Source: Siphonodentalium dalli
Lineage: Eukaryota > Mollusca > Scaphopoda > Gadilida > Siphonodentaliidae
Assembly: GCA_032622095.1 (NCBI GenBank)
Contig: CP136066.1
Span: 61,226,609-61,290,608 of the forward strand
DNA: 64,000 bases
Direction of reading: 5' to 3'
The notes under the pieces were generated by a model, which ran no database searches, had not been told where the DNA came from, and saw nothing but the letters and a program-made list of their open reading frames with translations. Below, in pieces: positions 23,770 through 34,582 of the stretch; the stretch's first letter is position 1; every line of letters starts with the position of its first letter. The translations under genes were made by a program, and so were the position numbers.

Positions 23770-24215
23770 TCACATCTCTCATCCGATCGTCACCAAACTT
23801 CATATGGATCTTCGAGGTGACATCCAGATGGGAGTCATCAATATTTTCTGAAATTTGTTAAAAACATGGCCGCCAGCAGCCATTTGGATTTTACTCTTTG
23901 TATGACTAAATCCCTTTGGTACACCCTACTAACGACACCCTACTTGTCCGATCGTCACTAAACTTCACATGGATTTTCGGGATGGCCACAAGATGGGAGT
24001 AATCTAATTTTTTTTCAAATTTCATTTTATAAACATGCCACCGGCAGCCATTTTTCTCTTTGCATTACTAAATCATTTAGCACACACTACCGTCCACTTC
24101 CCTCATCCGATCATCACAAAACTTCATATTTATCTTGATGTTAATTTACCAGATCTATCAAATGTTTTTGAATTTCATTGGAAAAAATGAACACCAGCGG
24201 CCATATTGGATTTTA
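23770..24215 (+). repeat. Tandem repeat of about 165 bp, three diverged copies
   Basis: The landmark CATCCGATCGTCACCAAACTTCATATGGAT recurs near 23779, 23947 and 24111, and each copy is followed by a GCCGCCAGCAGCCATTTGGA-like stretch. A single related fragment occurs near 50640. Confidence 0.8.
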
Positions 24216-24417
24216 CTTTATATATATTTCTTCATGTTGATATCTAGTACTTAGACATTTCAACTTGCCACATACATAATCGTTCCATTGACTGTAACAC
24301 GTGAAATTATCCCCTGTCCAAGTTGAGCTGCAGTGTCATTGACCCTTTCATTAATTTGTTTTCTTCAAATATATGATGCCGTTGCCATGGAAACCTGATT
24401 TTATCACGACACATGAC

Positions 24418-24437
24418 CCCCCCCCCCCCCCCCCCCC
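24418..24437. repeat. Poly(C) tract
   Basis: A run of about 19 C. Similar long C or G runs lie near 1757, 4091, 29224, 29914, 29979, 50770 and 50938, mostly at edges of dispersed repeats. Confidence 0.9.
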
Positions 24438-24559
24438 AACAAGGCACCCCTACCAAAAAGTGTCCCCTTTAACTAAGCATCATATATTTGAACTGTCATC
24501 ATTTAGTCACTAAAGCCACGATTCAGCCTTAGTCCGGGCGCTTGGTGTCAAAATTACAC

Positions 24560-24740
24560 AACTTATGATAAAAGCATGAAACATGGCACATAATTATGTT
24601 CCTTGTACCATACTGATCATTTTCAGATACAGGGCCCATCTAGATGGGACTCTCCTCAGCAACGGTTGCTAGGCAACTACCCGAAATAATAAAATGTATG
24701 TTATGGGGATGGTTTACAACATTTAAACTATAGTAGTTTA
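24560..24740 (+). repeat. Inverted repeat arm (partner about 28900-29050)
   Basis: The segment with TGATCATTTTCAGATACAGG and AGCAACGGTTGCTAGGCAAC is mirrored at 28925-29040 (GTTGCCTAGCAACCGTTGCT and CTGAAAATGATCAGTA). The core is itself palindromic. A diverged partial copy with GCATAGCAACGGTTATG lies at 28770. Confidence 0.75.
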
Positions 24741-25284
24741 TTTGAGGTTTAGTTGTATGATAACATGCAATGGTTTGTGACATCATTTTATATCATGTTG
24801 TCCATAACAACCATTGCTATGCAACTACCCGAACAAGAAAATGTATGTTTTTTACTCTTCTCAGTGACATGTTGAGGCCTTCTCGGTGACGTGTCGAGGC
24901 TAAACCTCACACCAAGTTAGTCTACAGGACATATAACATTGCCCACGCATTAGGTAGTGTATATTGTATACGGATATAGAGTTACTAGGGATAGCAGGTG
25001 GTAACCCACTGCTAGGGACCCACCCTAAAAAAAATTCATAATCTTCAGTAGTCATAACACTTTGTAAATCACTAAACGCCTGGCGAAAATACTTAACACT
25101 ATGTGTACTACCACGGAATCGGTAGTTATATGGTTTTCATCGCACAGACATTCATTGTCTCTTTAGCAATGGTTCCTAGGTAACTACAACCCACTAAAAT
25201 AATCCAATGACAATATATGGTCATATTTACAAAATTAAAAATATTTCAGGTAAACTACATTTTTTCAGCTGATTCCAATGAAGA

Positions 25285-26420
25285 TTATTTATGGCTGATG
25301 AGTCAGGACATGACCAAAGAATGAGCGTGTATACATATTGGCCACACCCATGACCATATAACCACTCAAGCTATACATATACACCCCACTCCTGACCAGA
25401 GTCACTCCATGTGTAAATAGTATACACATCGCCAATGGCCACAAAACCCTTCTGTATATTCCATTACACTGCACACTCGGCCATTCATGCACTCCAAACT
25501 TGAATACGAACCTCACCCATGACAATAATACACCACATACAGTCACACTTTGCATACCCGTTCACACCACAATTGGCCATACAGTCACTCCCTGTATACA
25601 TAGTCGCCACACCCATGGCCATATAGCCACTCAAGATATACATATACACCACACACATAACCATATATTCATTCCAAGTGTGCATATACAACACATGCCC
25701 TATGGCCATACAGTCCTATATATACCAATACCCCGCACACTCGTCATTCATACACTCCGGATTTGAATATACACCTCACCCATGACAATCGTACACCAAA
25801 TGTATTACCACATTATCACTCCTTGTATACATATTCACTCCACCATTGGCTCAAGGTTATTCCCTGTATACCTAGTATACCACACACATGGCCATTTAGC
25901 CATTAAAGATATACATATACACCACACCCATAACCATAGAGTCACTCCAAGTATATATATATATATAAACGCCACCAATGGCCATACAGCCCTTCTAATA
26001 TACCAATACCCCGCACACTCGGCCATTCACACACTCAAGGCTTGAATATACACCTCACCCATGACAATCAGATATCAAATGTATCACCGTACAGTTACTC
26101 CGTGTATACCTATTCACTCCACAATTTGGCCATACGGTCACTCACTGTATACATCTACCTATTCGCCACACCCGTGGTGATACAGCCTTTCAATATATAC
26201 TTATACCCTGAAAACACGGCCATCCATGCACTCCATACTTGCATTTTCAGATTACCCATGATAATTCAGCCATACACCGTATACTCATACACCACAGTTG
26301 TGGACACACAGTCACACCTTGGATACATATTCACTCCACCATTGGCCATATGGATATGGTCACTCCCTGTATACATATTTGTCATACACATGGCCATATA
26401 GCCACTCACGGCAAAAGTTA
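25285..26420 (+). repeat. Nested minisatellite, about 265-bp period with shorter subrepeats
   Basis: The landmark CCGCACACTCGGCCATTCA with the following CTCACCCATGACAAT recurs near 25470, 25735 and 26010, with a weaker copy near 26210. Inside each period are shorter units based on TGGCCATATAGCCACTC...TATACATAT. His- and Thr-rich open frames on both strands here are repeat shadows. A degenerate tail extends to about 26890. Confidence 0.85.
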
Positions 26421-26429
26421 ATAGGAAAA

Positions 26430-28900
26430 ATTTACGGCAAAAGTTAATAGGAACAATTTCTCTTCATATTGAAACCCGATGATGTATTAAGTCAATCCTG
26501 CGCGAGTCCAAATGCGCCCAACACATTACGCGTTCGTCTTTCCAAACCCAATGACGTATCGATGGTGTTATGAGCTTGGTGTTATGAGGCGTTGCGCATT
26601 CACCGAGAAATAACTGCAACTAGCCACGTGGGCGCCGACCAATCAGATTGCTGGATTTAGTGATGACAACACTTAGTATGTAAATATATATACATAAACA
26701 GCACAAATAACTGTGTAGCGACATTTGGGTTACACACACACCACTTCAATTACCATATAGCCACTCCATGTATACATATTCACCTCGCACATGACCACTC
26801 CTTATACACGTATTCCTATCATCTCACTGTGGACTCCATCACCATATAGCCACTCCTAGTACAACTATTCACCTTACCTCACCAGTCACTCCCTGACTGC
26901 CATTTCGATATAAACCATGTATTAAGTCAATCAATGTTGATGCTAATGTGTGACAGTAGCCAAATAATATGGTCTCGCTCAGTTCCGTTTGTGCGCATTT
27001 CCGTTCAAAACATGGCCCGAGACGTTTTTGTCAAAATTCCGCACTGCTTCCTTTAAAATGAATTTGTCATATCTCATATCAGACAACCAGAATAGATCAT
27101 TAATTTTAATTGTAAGTTGATAAAATAACATGGTTAATAACCAATTCAACAGTGTCACAATTTGCTACATTTTCGGAGCAGAGAATAATGGTTGGATATA
27201 TGAGGAAAATCAATTTTGTTTGTTTGTTTCCATTTTGTAAGCCATCTTGAGTTATTTTGTCTACAAAACACATCAGTTTCACATACTTAAGACAGAATAT
27301 TATATACAAAACCCGTCGTCTGTGTGTGTCAATGTGTGTGTATAACTCGGTCACGCTTTTGGCGCGTTTATCACTTTTCAACCATGCGTCCAACTTAGCC
27401 CAAATATGGACCACTGCCTACATTGTGTCGTAGAAGATGACTCACCAACTTTCACGCCGATTGGTCAACGAGTGCACGAGATCGAACATGGTCAATAAAC
27501 GCCGTATTTGCACTCAATTAGACACTATTTCTTATGACGTAAACTTTGTCGAAATGACGTCATATGAGGTCACACACAAACCCACACTTGCTTTGCTACT
27601 GTACAGATGAAACTTCCAAGCGTTCTACAATAACATTGGAAAAGGGCGCAAAATTAATTTGTCATCATGTTGAGTGTGAATATAAGTAAGGGCGTTGCTT
27701 TTGTCGTGGAATTTCATGGGTTGTAGAGTCGAACGTTCAATCATCGTTAGAACTGGGTGCTATTTAAAATATTAATGTTGTGCCCTGAATACCCTCGAAA
27801 TGAAGAATTGGTAGGCGTCCAGAGGACCAGAACCTTTCGTACTAAACTATTGGCATTAATCCACTTAGACAATACCTGCAAAGTATATCAATATGTCGCA
27901 CACGAACTACCCGTGCAGTGGTTCGATTATATAATATAAATAGGGAAATGAAAGTTAATTATTCATACTGTTCGTCATAATGAATTCTGAAGGTGTTGGT
28001 GTGTGAGGCGTCCATGATATTGGATACCCACCCATCTGCTGGGCTCACCGCATCAATTATGCCAATGCTATCAGCTGACGAACCCGCCTTAGAGCAAACT
28101 GGCTACAGCCCATGCATGCATACCTGCTGAAGCGGGGGTGGTCAATACATTTCTTAGTAAAATACAGTGTCCCACGCCGCCATGCCGTGACAAGAGAAGC
28201 ATACTATTAGCCATTCCATTTCTAATATAAATAAGAATCTGATCATGCACGCGAATACCAGTAAGTAACAAAGGACATTTATTTACCCGTCATTTTAGAT
28301 GGGAAATCCCCTAGTGAAACAATAAACACCTTTGATACCAAAGATAGTTCCATTTTACTTGAAAAAATGTTCCAAACCTAAAAAGTGAAATTTTGCCGAT
28401 TTTGATGTCAAATCTGTGATATAAAAATCCAATAATTCTATTATGTCAGTGGTTAAAATAGTAACAATTAATCAATTTGCATCATAAATGTTAGTATTCA
28501 ATGCATCTAGGACAGAATAGTCAATTTTGTTCATCAACCACAACTTGCATTATGATCATTGATGCTTTTGAAATTAAAAAATATGGGTTGGTCTCTTAAG
28601 AACGATCGCAATGACACCTTCCAACCGCAGAAACTATCCATCTCTATATAATATACACTATGTGATGTATTAGCATATGTGAAATGTATTTCAGACAAAT
28701 ATACCATCTATGCTGGTCCCAAAATGCCATCCAGAAGAGTGCGGATTATACATTTTACTGTCTGGGTAGCTGCATAGCAACGGTTATGATGGACATTATG
28801 ATAGGAAACAACGTCATAAGTCTGTGTAATTCATCATATGTCACAAATATACCTCAAATATGCAATTCAAAAGAACTAAAGTTGAATAAAATACTGTACT
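26430..28900. other. Anonymous DNA, no gene recognised
   Basis: Contains the degenerate minisatellite tail (26740-26890) and a minus-strand frame at 27106-27414 whose flanks look like dispersed repeat. Another short plus-strand frame at 27757-27939 has no domain. I see nothing else. Confidence 0.45.
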
Positions 28901-29099
28901 GCCTCCTTATATGAGCATTTTATACATTCGGGTAGTTGCCTAGCAACCGTTGCTAAGCAGGGCCAAATCTCGATTGGGTCTATATCTGAAAATGATCAGT
29001 AAGGTCCAAGGAATATATGTTGCAAGTTTCATGCTTTTATCATAATTTGTGTAATTCTTACATTTCCATGCACCAATCGCCTGGACTACACAGAAGCAT

Positions 29100-29330
29100 G
29101 ATATATTGCAGGGGGGCCGGAAAAAACTGCAGACACAGGGTGGAAAAAACTGTTTTCTTCGGTTTGGGTACCCCCCTCCCCCCAAAACAGCAAAAACTGC
29201 AGTTGTTTTCCACTGACCATTTGCCCCCCCCCCCCCCCCAGAAAAATCAAATCTACCCCAGCCGGACAACAACTCGGTTTGACCGGAAACCGAAAAAAAA
29301 CACCGGAGCATACAATTCACGAGAAGGTGC
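29100..29330. repeat. Poly(C)-bounded dispersed repeat
   Basis: Begins near GCAGGGGGGCCGGAAAAAAC and ends after a C-run at 29224-29239 followed by CAGAAAAATC. Similar pieces (GTCGGAAAAAACTGCCGAAA, C-runs next to GCAAAT) occur at 50765-50960 and 50405-50470. The open frames on both strands (28940-29337) are shadows. Confidence 0.6.
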
Positions 29331-29884
29331 TTGGTAACTTAGTTTAGATTATTATGAATAAAATTGTCAATAGCGAGTTTGCGATACCCGTCCTACGGGA
29401 ACGGGTACGGGTAAATCTGTGAACATCGTCACGGTCACTTGGGTACTTTCAATGCAGCACATAAAGCGATAGCGAATTGAAACGGGTAGATTTGTCCCGT
29501 TGACCGGTAGCCTTTCACTACGATTTTCTCACTCAAATGTCCATGAATTCCATGAAATTCCAGTCAGCTATGTGTTAACCTATTTATTGAAAGATTTCAT
29601 GGGCAAATATTATTGATAAAGTTGTCATTATAACCCAGGATTTGTGTTCAAATTCTCGAGGCGGCTTCTAGCGCTTAGATAAATACGGAAGGCCGATTTT
29701 TTTCACTAACAACTTTGTTCACTGCATTAATGACAGGTTGTGATTAATAGAGTGGGTAGACTGTAGATGGTGCTATAGACGCAGCCTCGGCCCATTGCAG
29801 GGACATGGCTATAGATGGTCTGCGCGTTAGGAAGGGTGTCCACCTTCGAATTTCTAACTACACATCTCGAACGATATCAAATTC

Positions 29885-30240
29885 ACAAGTTTGCGCGTAA
29901 TTCCATTTGCACGCCCCCCCCCCCCCCTTGGCCGGCATCAAGCTTTCCAATTGTTGGACATTTTTAGACCTGACACCCCCCCCCCCCCCCAAAGCTTGAA
30001 TAATTTCCAACTGTTTCTGACAGCCATTTCAGTCCAAATTGTGTTACCAAAAATATGGAAAATACAAATTCTCCACTGATAAATTGTTCGAAAATCAAAC
30101 TGCGAAAACAATTTCAACCTATTGTTTGTGTGAAATTTCCAACAAATGTTGTGTCAGGTATATCAAATTTCCAAATGTTGAACATTTGACCAAAGTTGGG
30201 GGGGGGGTTGAGACACCCCTGTCGTCACGTCCCTGTCTCA
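29885..30240 (-). repeat. Dispersed repeat with C-runs (partner 34800-35160, inverted)
   Basis: On the minus strand it reads GACAGGGACGTGACGACAGG, C-rich stretch, ATTTGGAAATTTGATATACC, AACAATAGGTTGAAATTG. The same order occurs on the plus strand at 34890-35050. Two long C-runs lie at 29914-29928 and 29979-29991. Confidence 0.7.
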
Positions 30241-30319
30241 ACCCATTGTACAAGGACATAAATATATCGTGGATTTATCTATGCATTGCACATTTGAATA
30301 CAATTACCGTTTAGTTACC

Positions 30320-31790
30320 TTATCGTATGTAGGTGGGGACTGATTTCTCATTTTAATATATATTTACTATCTGAACGGGCATGGCACATTTGAACCAAAA
30401 TACTGGTGTATACTGTAGTGGGGATAATATAGGTCGCCAAAGACACGATATACCTATACATATACTCTACAAAATCTAAACATATAAGCAGAGCGAGTTT
30501 CAGCTGTTTCTGTGTTTCGCACAGAAGTGAAGCAAACGCTCTTTATTCAATCCGTATAATAAACAGACTACATTTTGACACCCTTTTTGTTACCAAGTTA
30601 AACATTTCAACCTACCTCCGGGTTTAGATCCCGACAATAATCCAAATTCTTGGGATAAATATTCCCTTGCCCCGACGGGCCGACCCTTCGATCTGTTGAA
30701 AGATTCCAAACAAAGGTTTACTTAAAGCTACTCAAACCGATCGGACGGTCCCTATATCATAAAGTTGCAACAAGAACATTTCTTCAAAATACGCTTTTGT
30801 TATCAGAATCGATTAATTACAACAAAATAATGCTAACTGCTGTCAACTATAGTATAAAAGTTTGGCCCCATTACCACTTGATTTTAGAGTTAAGCATCTT
30901 CATCCGCAATTTTGTCCGAGACCGTCGGTTTGATGACTCTTTTCTGAGCCACAAATAATTACACAATTCAAGAAATAACAAACTTCAAAAATCGATATCT
31001 GATCACTCTACGCTTTTGATGGTGGATTCCTCGATTCGAATCAAATATTTTGTTTTACCCCCGAAGCCAAAAAAATAGTAACTTGGGAGCGTTAATTCGG
31101 ATTATGCATCTTTAATATGACTAAATATTCCCCAACTAAAATAAGGGACAAATGCGGTATTATATCGAACTGAAAGTACATGTAGGACAATATTAGACCC
31201 TTGGTCTAAAACATTACATTTTACACCGAATATTGGTTGGACATTTTAACTATATATAACGTAATTGTATATTTGAGCTATCATAATCTATTTTCTAAGT
31301 TTAAACATTCCAATTGATGTATTGTCAACACTCGATCGGTCTATGACTTGTAGAATCCAATTGTTGAAAATATTACCAATATGAGTAAAAGAAAAGCAAC
31401 ACCCTCTTCCAACTGTCACCTAGCTCGTCCTTGATGAAAGCAACTGATTATCCTGGGGCTAATCTAATCTAAATACAAATTTCCAACAACCCATAACGCT
31501 AAGTATAACATCGGCCAATAACGTGAATAACAATCTATATCATAATATCTTTTTTGTTGCAGTTGGCTCACCATACATTACCAGTCGATGTGATGAATTC
31601 TACCGGTAAAACAGTTTGCGATTTCAAAACGTGTACCGGTACGGGTAGCTACCCGTACGCGTACCCGTACCCGTACCGGTTTGAAATCGCAAACTCGCTA
31701 TTGTCTACCAGTAGAACGCAGATTTGTACCTCGTGATGTCATGCCATGTACACACATGTATATTGGTGATCGCAACGCTTTGTATGCACT
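30320..31790. other. Anonymous AT-rich DNA
   Basis: No gene is seen. A GTACGGGTAC/GTACCCGTAC-rich palindrome at about 31610-31705, flanked by GTTTGCGATTTCAAA and its complement, resembles a fragment at 29366-29412. Confidence 0.45.
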
Positions 31791-31797
31791 TTAAAAA

Positions 31798-32124
31798 ATG
31801 ACAACTAGTCATTACCTCGACTTTGAAAAAGATGCAAATGAGATGAGTGAGATACCAGCATATAACTGTGTTCTGATACCATTGGAGGAGAAATTGTTTA
31901 ATACATGGGATAGTTCTGTAAAAATTTGCCAGATAAGCGATCGCATGGTAGAATTCTGCATTCGACTGGTAGACACTGACATAGTCGGCATTATTAAGAG
32001 GGTTAATGGGGTCAATATCACATGTAAACCAAGACAGTGGTTATCCAAAATTGTTTTAGGTGGATTGTACTACTCATGTATATATAATTTGGATATTAAG
32101 GTTAATCCATATTCTATAAAATGA
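31798..32124 (+). CDS. Unrecognised intronless ORF, 108 codons
   Basis: An ATG frame to TGA. Composition is protein-like and not repetitive: acidic N-terminal half (YLDFEKDANEMSEIPAYN), Ile/Val-rich centre (RLVDTDIVGIIKRVNGVN), basic C-terminus. There is no signal peptide or transmembrane helix. It lies in the large predicted intron among palindromic repeats. It could be a small gene, a viral or transposon relic, or chance; no family is recognised. Confidence 0.3.
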   Translation: MTTSHYLDFEKDANEMSEIPAYNCVLIPLEEKLFNTWDSSVKICQISDRMVEFCIRLVDTDIVGIIKRVNGVNITCKPRQWLSKIVLGGLYYSCIYNLDIKVNPYSIK

Positions 32125-32427
32125 GAGAAAATTGATGTTGTGAGTCTGAAAATACATATTTGGAAAAAAATATAGTGATAATATAATTTTACTATAGTAT
32201 GTATGTAGTACTACTAACGTATTACTTCAGTAATATTCTACATTGTATATATTAAACAATAAAGTATTACTGTAGTAATGCTATAGTAGACCATTGTCGG
32301 AAAGCCTTCATAACACAATGGTACAATTATTCTATAGTAAAACATGGACATCATAGTAATAGCATAGTTATCATACTGAACCCATGATCATTTCTAATAT
32401 AATGGCAAGCTGCCAGCCGATTCACTG

Positions 32428-32805
32428 ATTTTACCCTGTGCCAATGCATTCTCTTATATATGCGAGTCGACCATAGGTCGCCTCGCATATATAAGAGAAT
32501 GCAATATCCTAACAATTTTTTACAATTTTAATAATTTGTTCTTGTATTCTTTAACAATTTTATAATTTCACCCATACAGAGCCCCAGACAAACATGAGCA
32601 GACGACACTCTTCTATATGCTTCTATATATGTGTGGGGCTCCCTGCAGGGTAATGGATGTTTTTTTTTATTTTATGTCTTAAAAATTGTAAGAAACATTT
32701 ATTTAAAAAAAAATTGTTAGGCCAATGCAATCTCTTATATATGCGTGGCGACCTATGGTCGACTCGCATATATAAGAGAATGCATTGGCACAGGGTAAAA
32801 AAAAA
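32428..32805. mobile_element. MITE-like element with hairpin-bearing terminal inverted repeats
   Basis: The left terminus TTTTACCCTGTGCCAATGCA and the right terminus TGCATTGGCACAGGGTAAAA are complementary. Arms of about 85-95 bp each contain their own palindrome (TTATATATGCGAGTCGACCA and its mirror). The middle holds a second symmetric pair, CAGAGCCCCAGACA and GTGTGGGGCTCCCTG. A related half occurs near 45325-45405. Confidence 0.85.
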
Positions 32806-33029
32806 TCCCGACTTACGACTGGATTTGATATGGTGGGTCACATATGCGCCGTTGAATGGAGATATATGGGCCTACCCTTATAACAGTTTCCCATGTTTTT
32901 CTGTAGTATATTGATGGTAGCCTATGTTTGTTATATTTGCACATATACCATATGTTTTGGTTTATTATAATGTTGATTGTAAAACTGTATAGTCAATGTA
33001 ATCAATGTGTGTGCGTGGATATAATTATA

Positions 33030-33320
33030 TATAGGCCTACTATAGTAAAACCATGGTTTAACTATACTGACCATGGAACATTCATGATAATAATATAGTT
33101 TTAATTTACCATGTAGGCACTTTGACCATGGATTAGATAACGTAAAACAATGTTTACAGCAAGTGAATCCATAGTTTATGATCACCCAATTATATAACAA
33201 TGTCACATACATGTACCACGCACAAGTTGTGATATAACCGGTGTAAACTAAAACATGGTACTGGCATTATGTATACGACAGTGAACTATAGTAAAACTAT
33301 AGTTGAGTGTAGAAGACATT
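33030..33320. repeat. CCATGGT/CTATAGT-rich repeat
   Basis: Contains TATAGTAAAACCATGGTTTAAC and similar self-complementary runs. It is related to 21240-21500 and 32190-32370 by motif only. Confidence 0.5.
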
Positions 33321-33367
33321 CAGTCTGAGAATTTTTCTACCACGAAACCATGGTAAAGTCATGCATA

Positions 33368-33636
33368 TGTTGAAGATCACCAAAGAGTATATGAATAGGT
33401 GCACACTTTCGAAACCGGACAAACCCTTGAACAGATTCCCATCAAATATAGCATAATAGTACTGCATAATATCACTGTCACAATGATTCACCAGCATGTG
33501 TGGTCCTGTCTGTGTGACCCCAGCAGAGTAAAGTCTACAGTGCTACTATGCTACTATTTGATGGGAATCTGTTCAAGGGTTCCGGTTTCGAAAGTGTGCA
33601 CCTATTCGTAGATATCTTTGGCGATCTTCAACTTAT
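33368..33636. mobile_element. Foldback MITE-like element, about 265 bp
   Basis: Termini GTTGAAGATCACCAAAGAG and CTTTGGCGATCTTCAAC are inverted. The arms continue through GGTGCACACTTTCGAAACCG / CGGTTTCGAAAGTGTGCACC and GAACAGATTCCCATCAAATA / ATTTGATGGGAATCTGTTC. The centre of about 80 bp is unpaired. Confidence 0.85.
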
Positions 33637-34582
33637 CGACGCGGGATATACATCAATTATAGGTGCGGATGTGGCCTAAATAACTGGATATGTGGCATTA
33701 TCTCACGCACAGTGGATTGTTATGAATATTGTTCGCAAGCGAGTCTATGCTCAATATATATCCGATAGTTATTAACCTTATATTAAGGTATATACTCATG
33801 GTGGGGTTGTCGCATCAAGGGACCTGTGAGTCTGGTGGGTTTTCCAATTTATTGTGATATTGTTCGCTGCATAAATAAATCATTTAATACCAAAATAAAC
33901 ACCAACAAGGTAATGGTGGTTCTCCTCCAAACGGTCCAAACGGGAGAATAAACAGTATACATTCGAATACTTGGTAAAAATGTAAACATAGACACGATGA
34001 CCTACACAATATTTCCTATCAAGCTTCTGTTCAGGACTGAAAGTCACCAACAGATTGATTTGTGTACGAATAAATTGCGCTGCAACACCATTCCTCATTG
34101 GACGGTAAGTTGCAGCCGAAGACTTCTTGATTCTGCACAGTTCAGAATAAGTTTCGATTAAAAATTCACACTTTGGTTGCTATGATATGCATAAGGAATA
34201 AAGGTAGTTGTTAAAGGATTACACAGGTGTAATTTTTCTCAGTCATTATTGACGCCCGCTAATCCACTGAGCACGTTGCCGAAAATTAATATAAAATTGT
34301 GACAGGCGGCCCCAAACTGACGTTATGGCGATTCATGCGATTGAATATTACAATATGGACTATGCAGTCTGAATCGTTAATCTTTCTTCGTGTGACGTTA
34401 CATGAGGGACTACTAGCGACACACAGTGTCAAACACGAAAGGCTGGCTCAATTGGCTTTTATCTACTGATTGTTTTTACAGAAAAGGATGGACCATTGAT
34501 GTCCCGTTAACACCAGCTGTCTTAAAAGGGTACTAATAATTCATAAATTAGATAGTTCATTATATACACAAAATTGTTGCAA

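Noticed and set aside
25500-26421. His- and Thr-rich ORFs that look like a metal-binding repeat protein.
   Set aside because: They are generated by the 265-bp nested minisatellite; several frames and both strands are open in the same place.
31550-31640. A possible exon after TTTTTTGTTGCAG at about 31561.
   Set aside because: The frame soon runs into a GTACGGGTAC-type palindrome, no donor is convincing, and it is not needed for phase in the three-exon model.
32623-32914. Overlapping ORFs on both strands at 32623-32914.
   Set aside because: They lie in the inverted repeats of a MITE-like element, and the two strands encode similar peptides because the DNA is palindromic.
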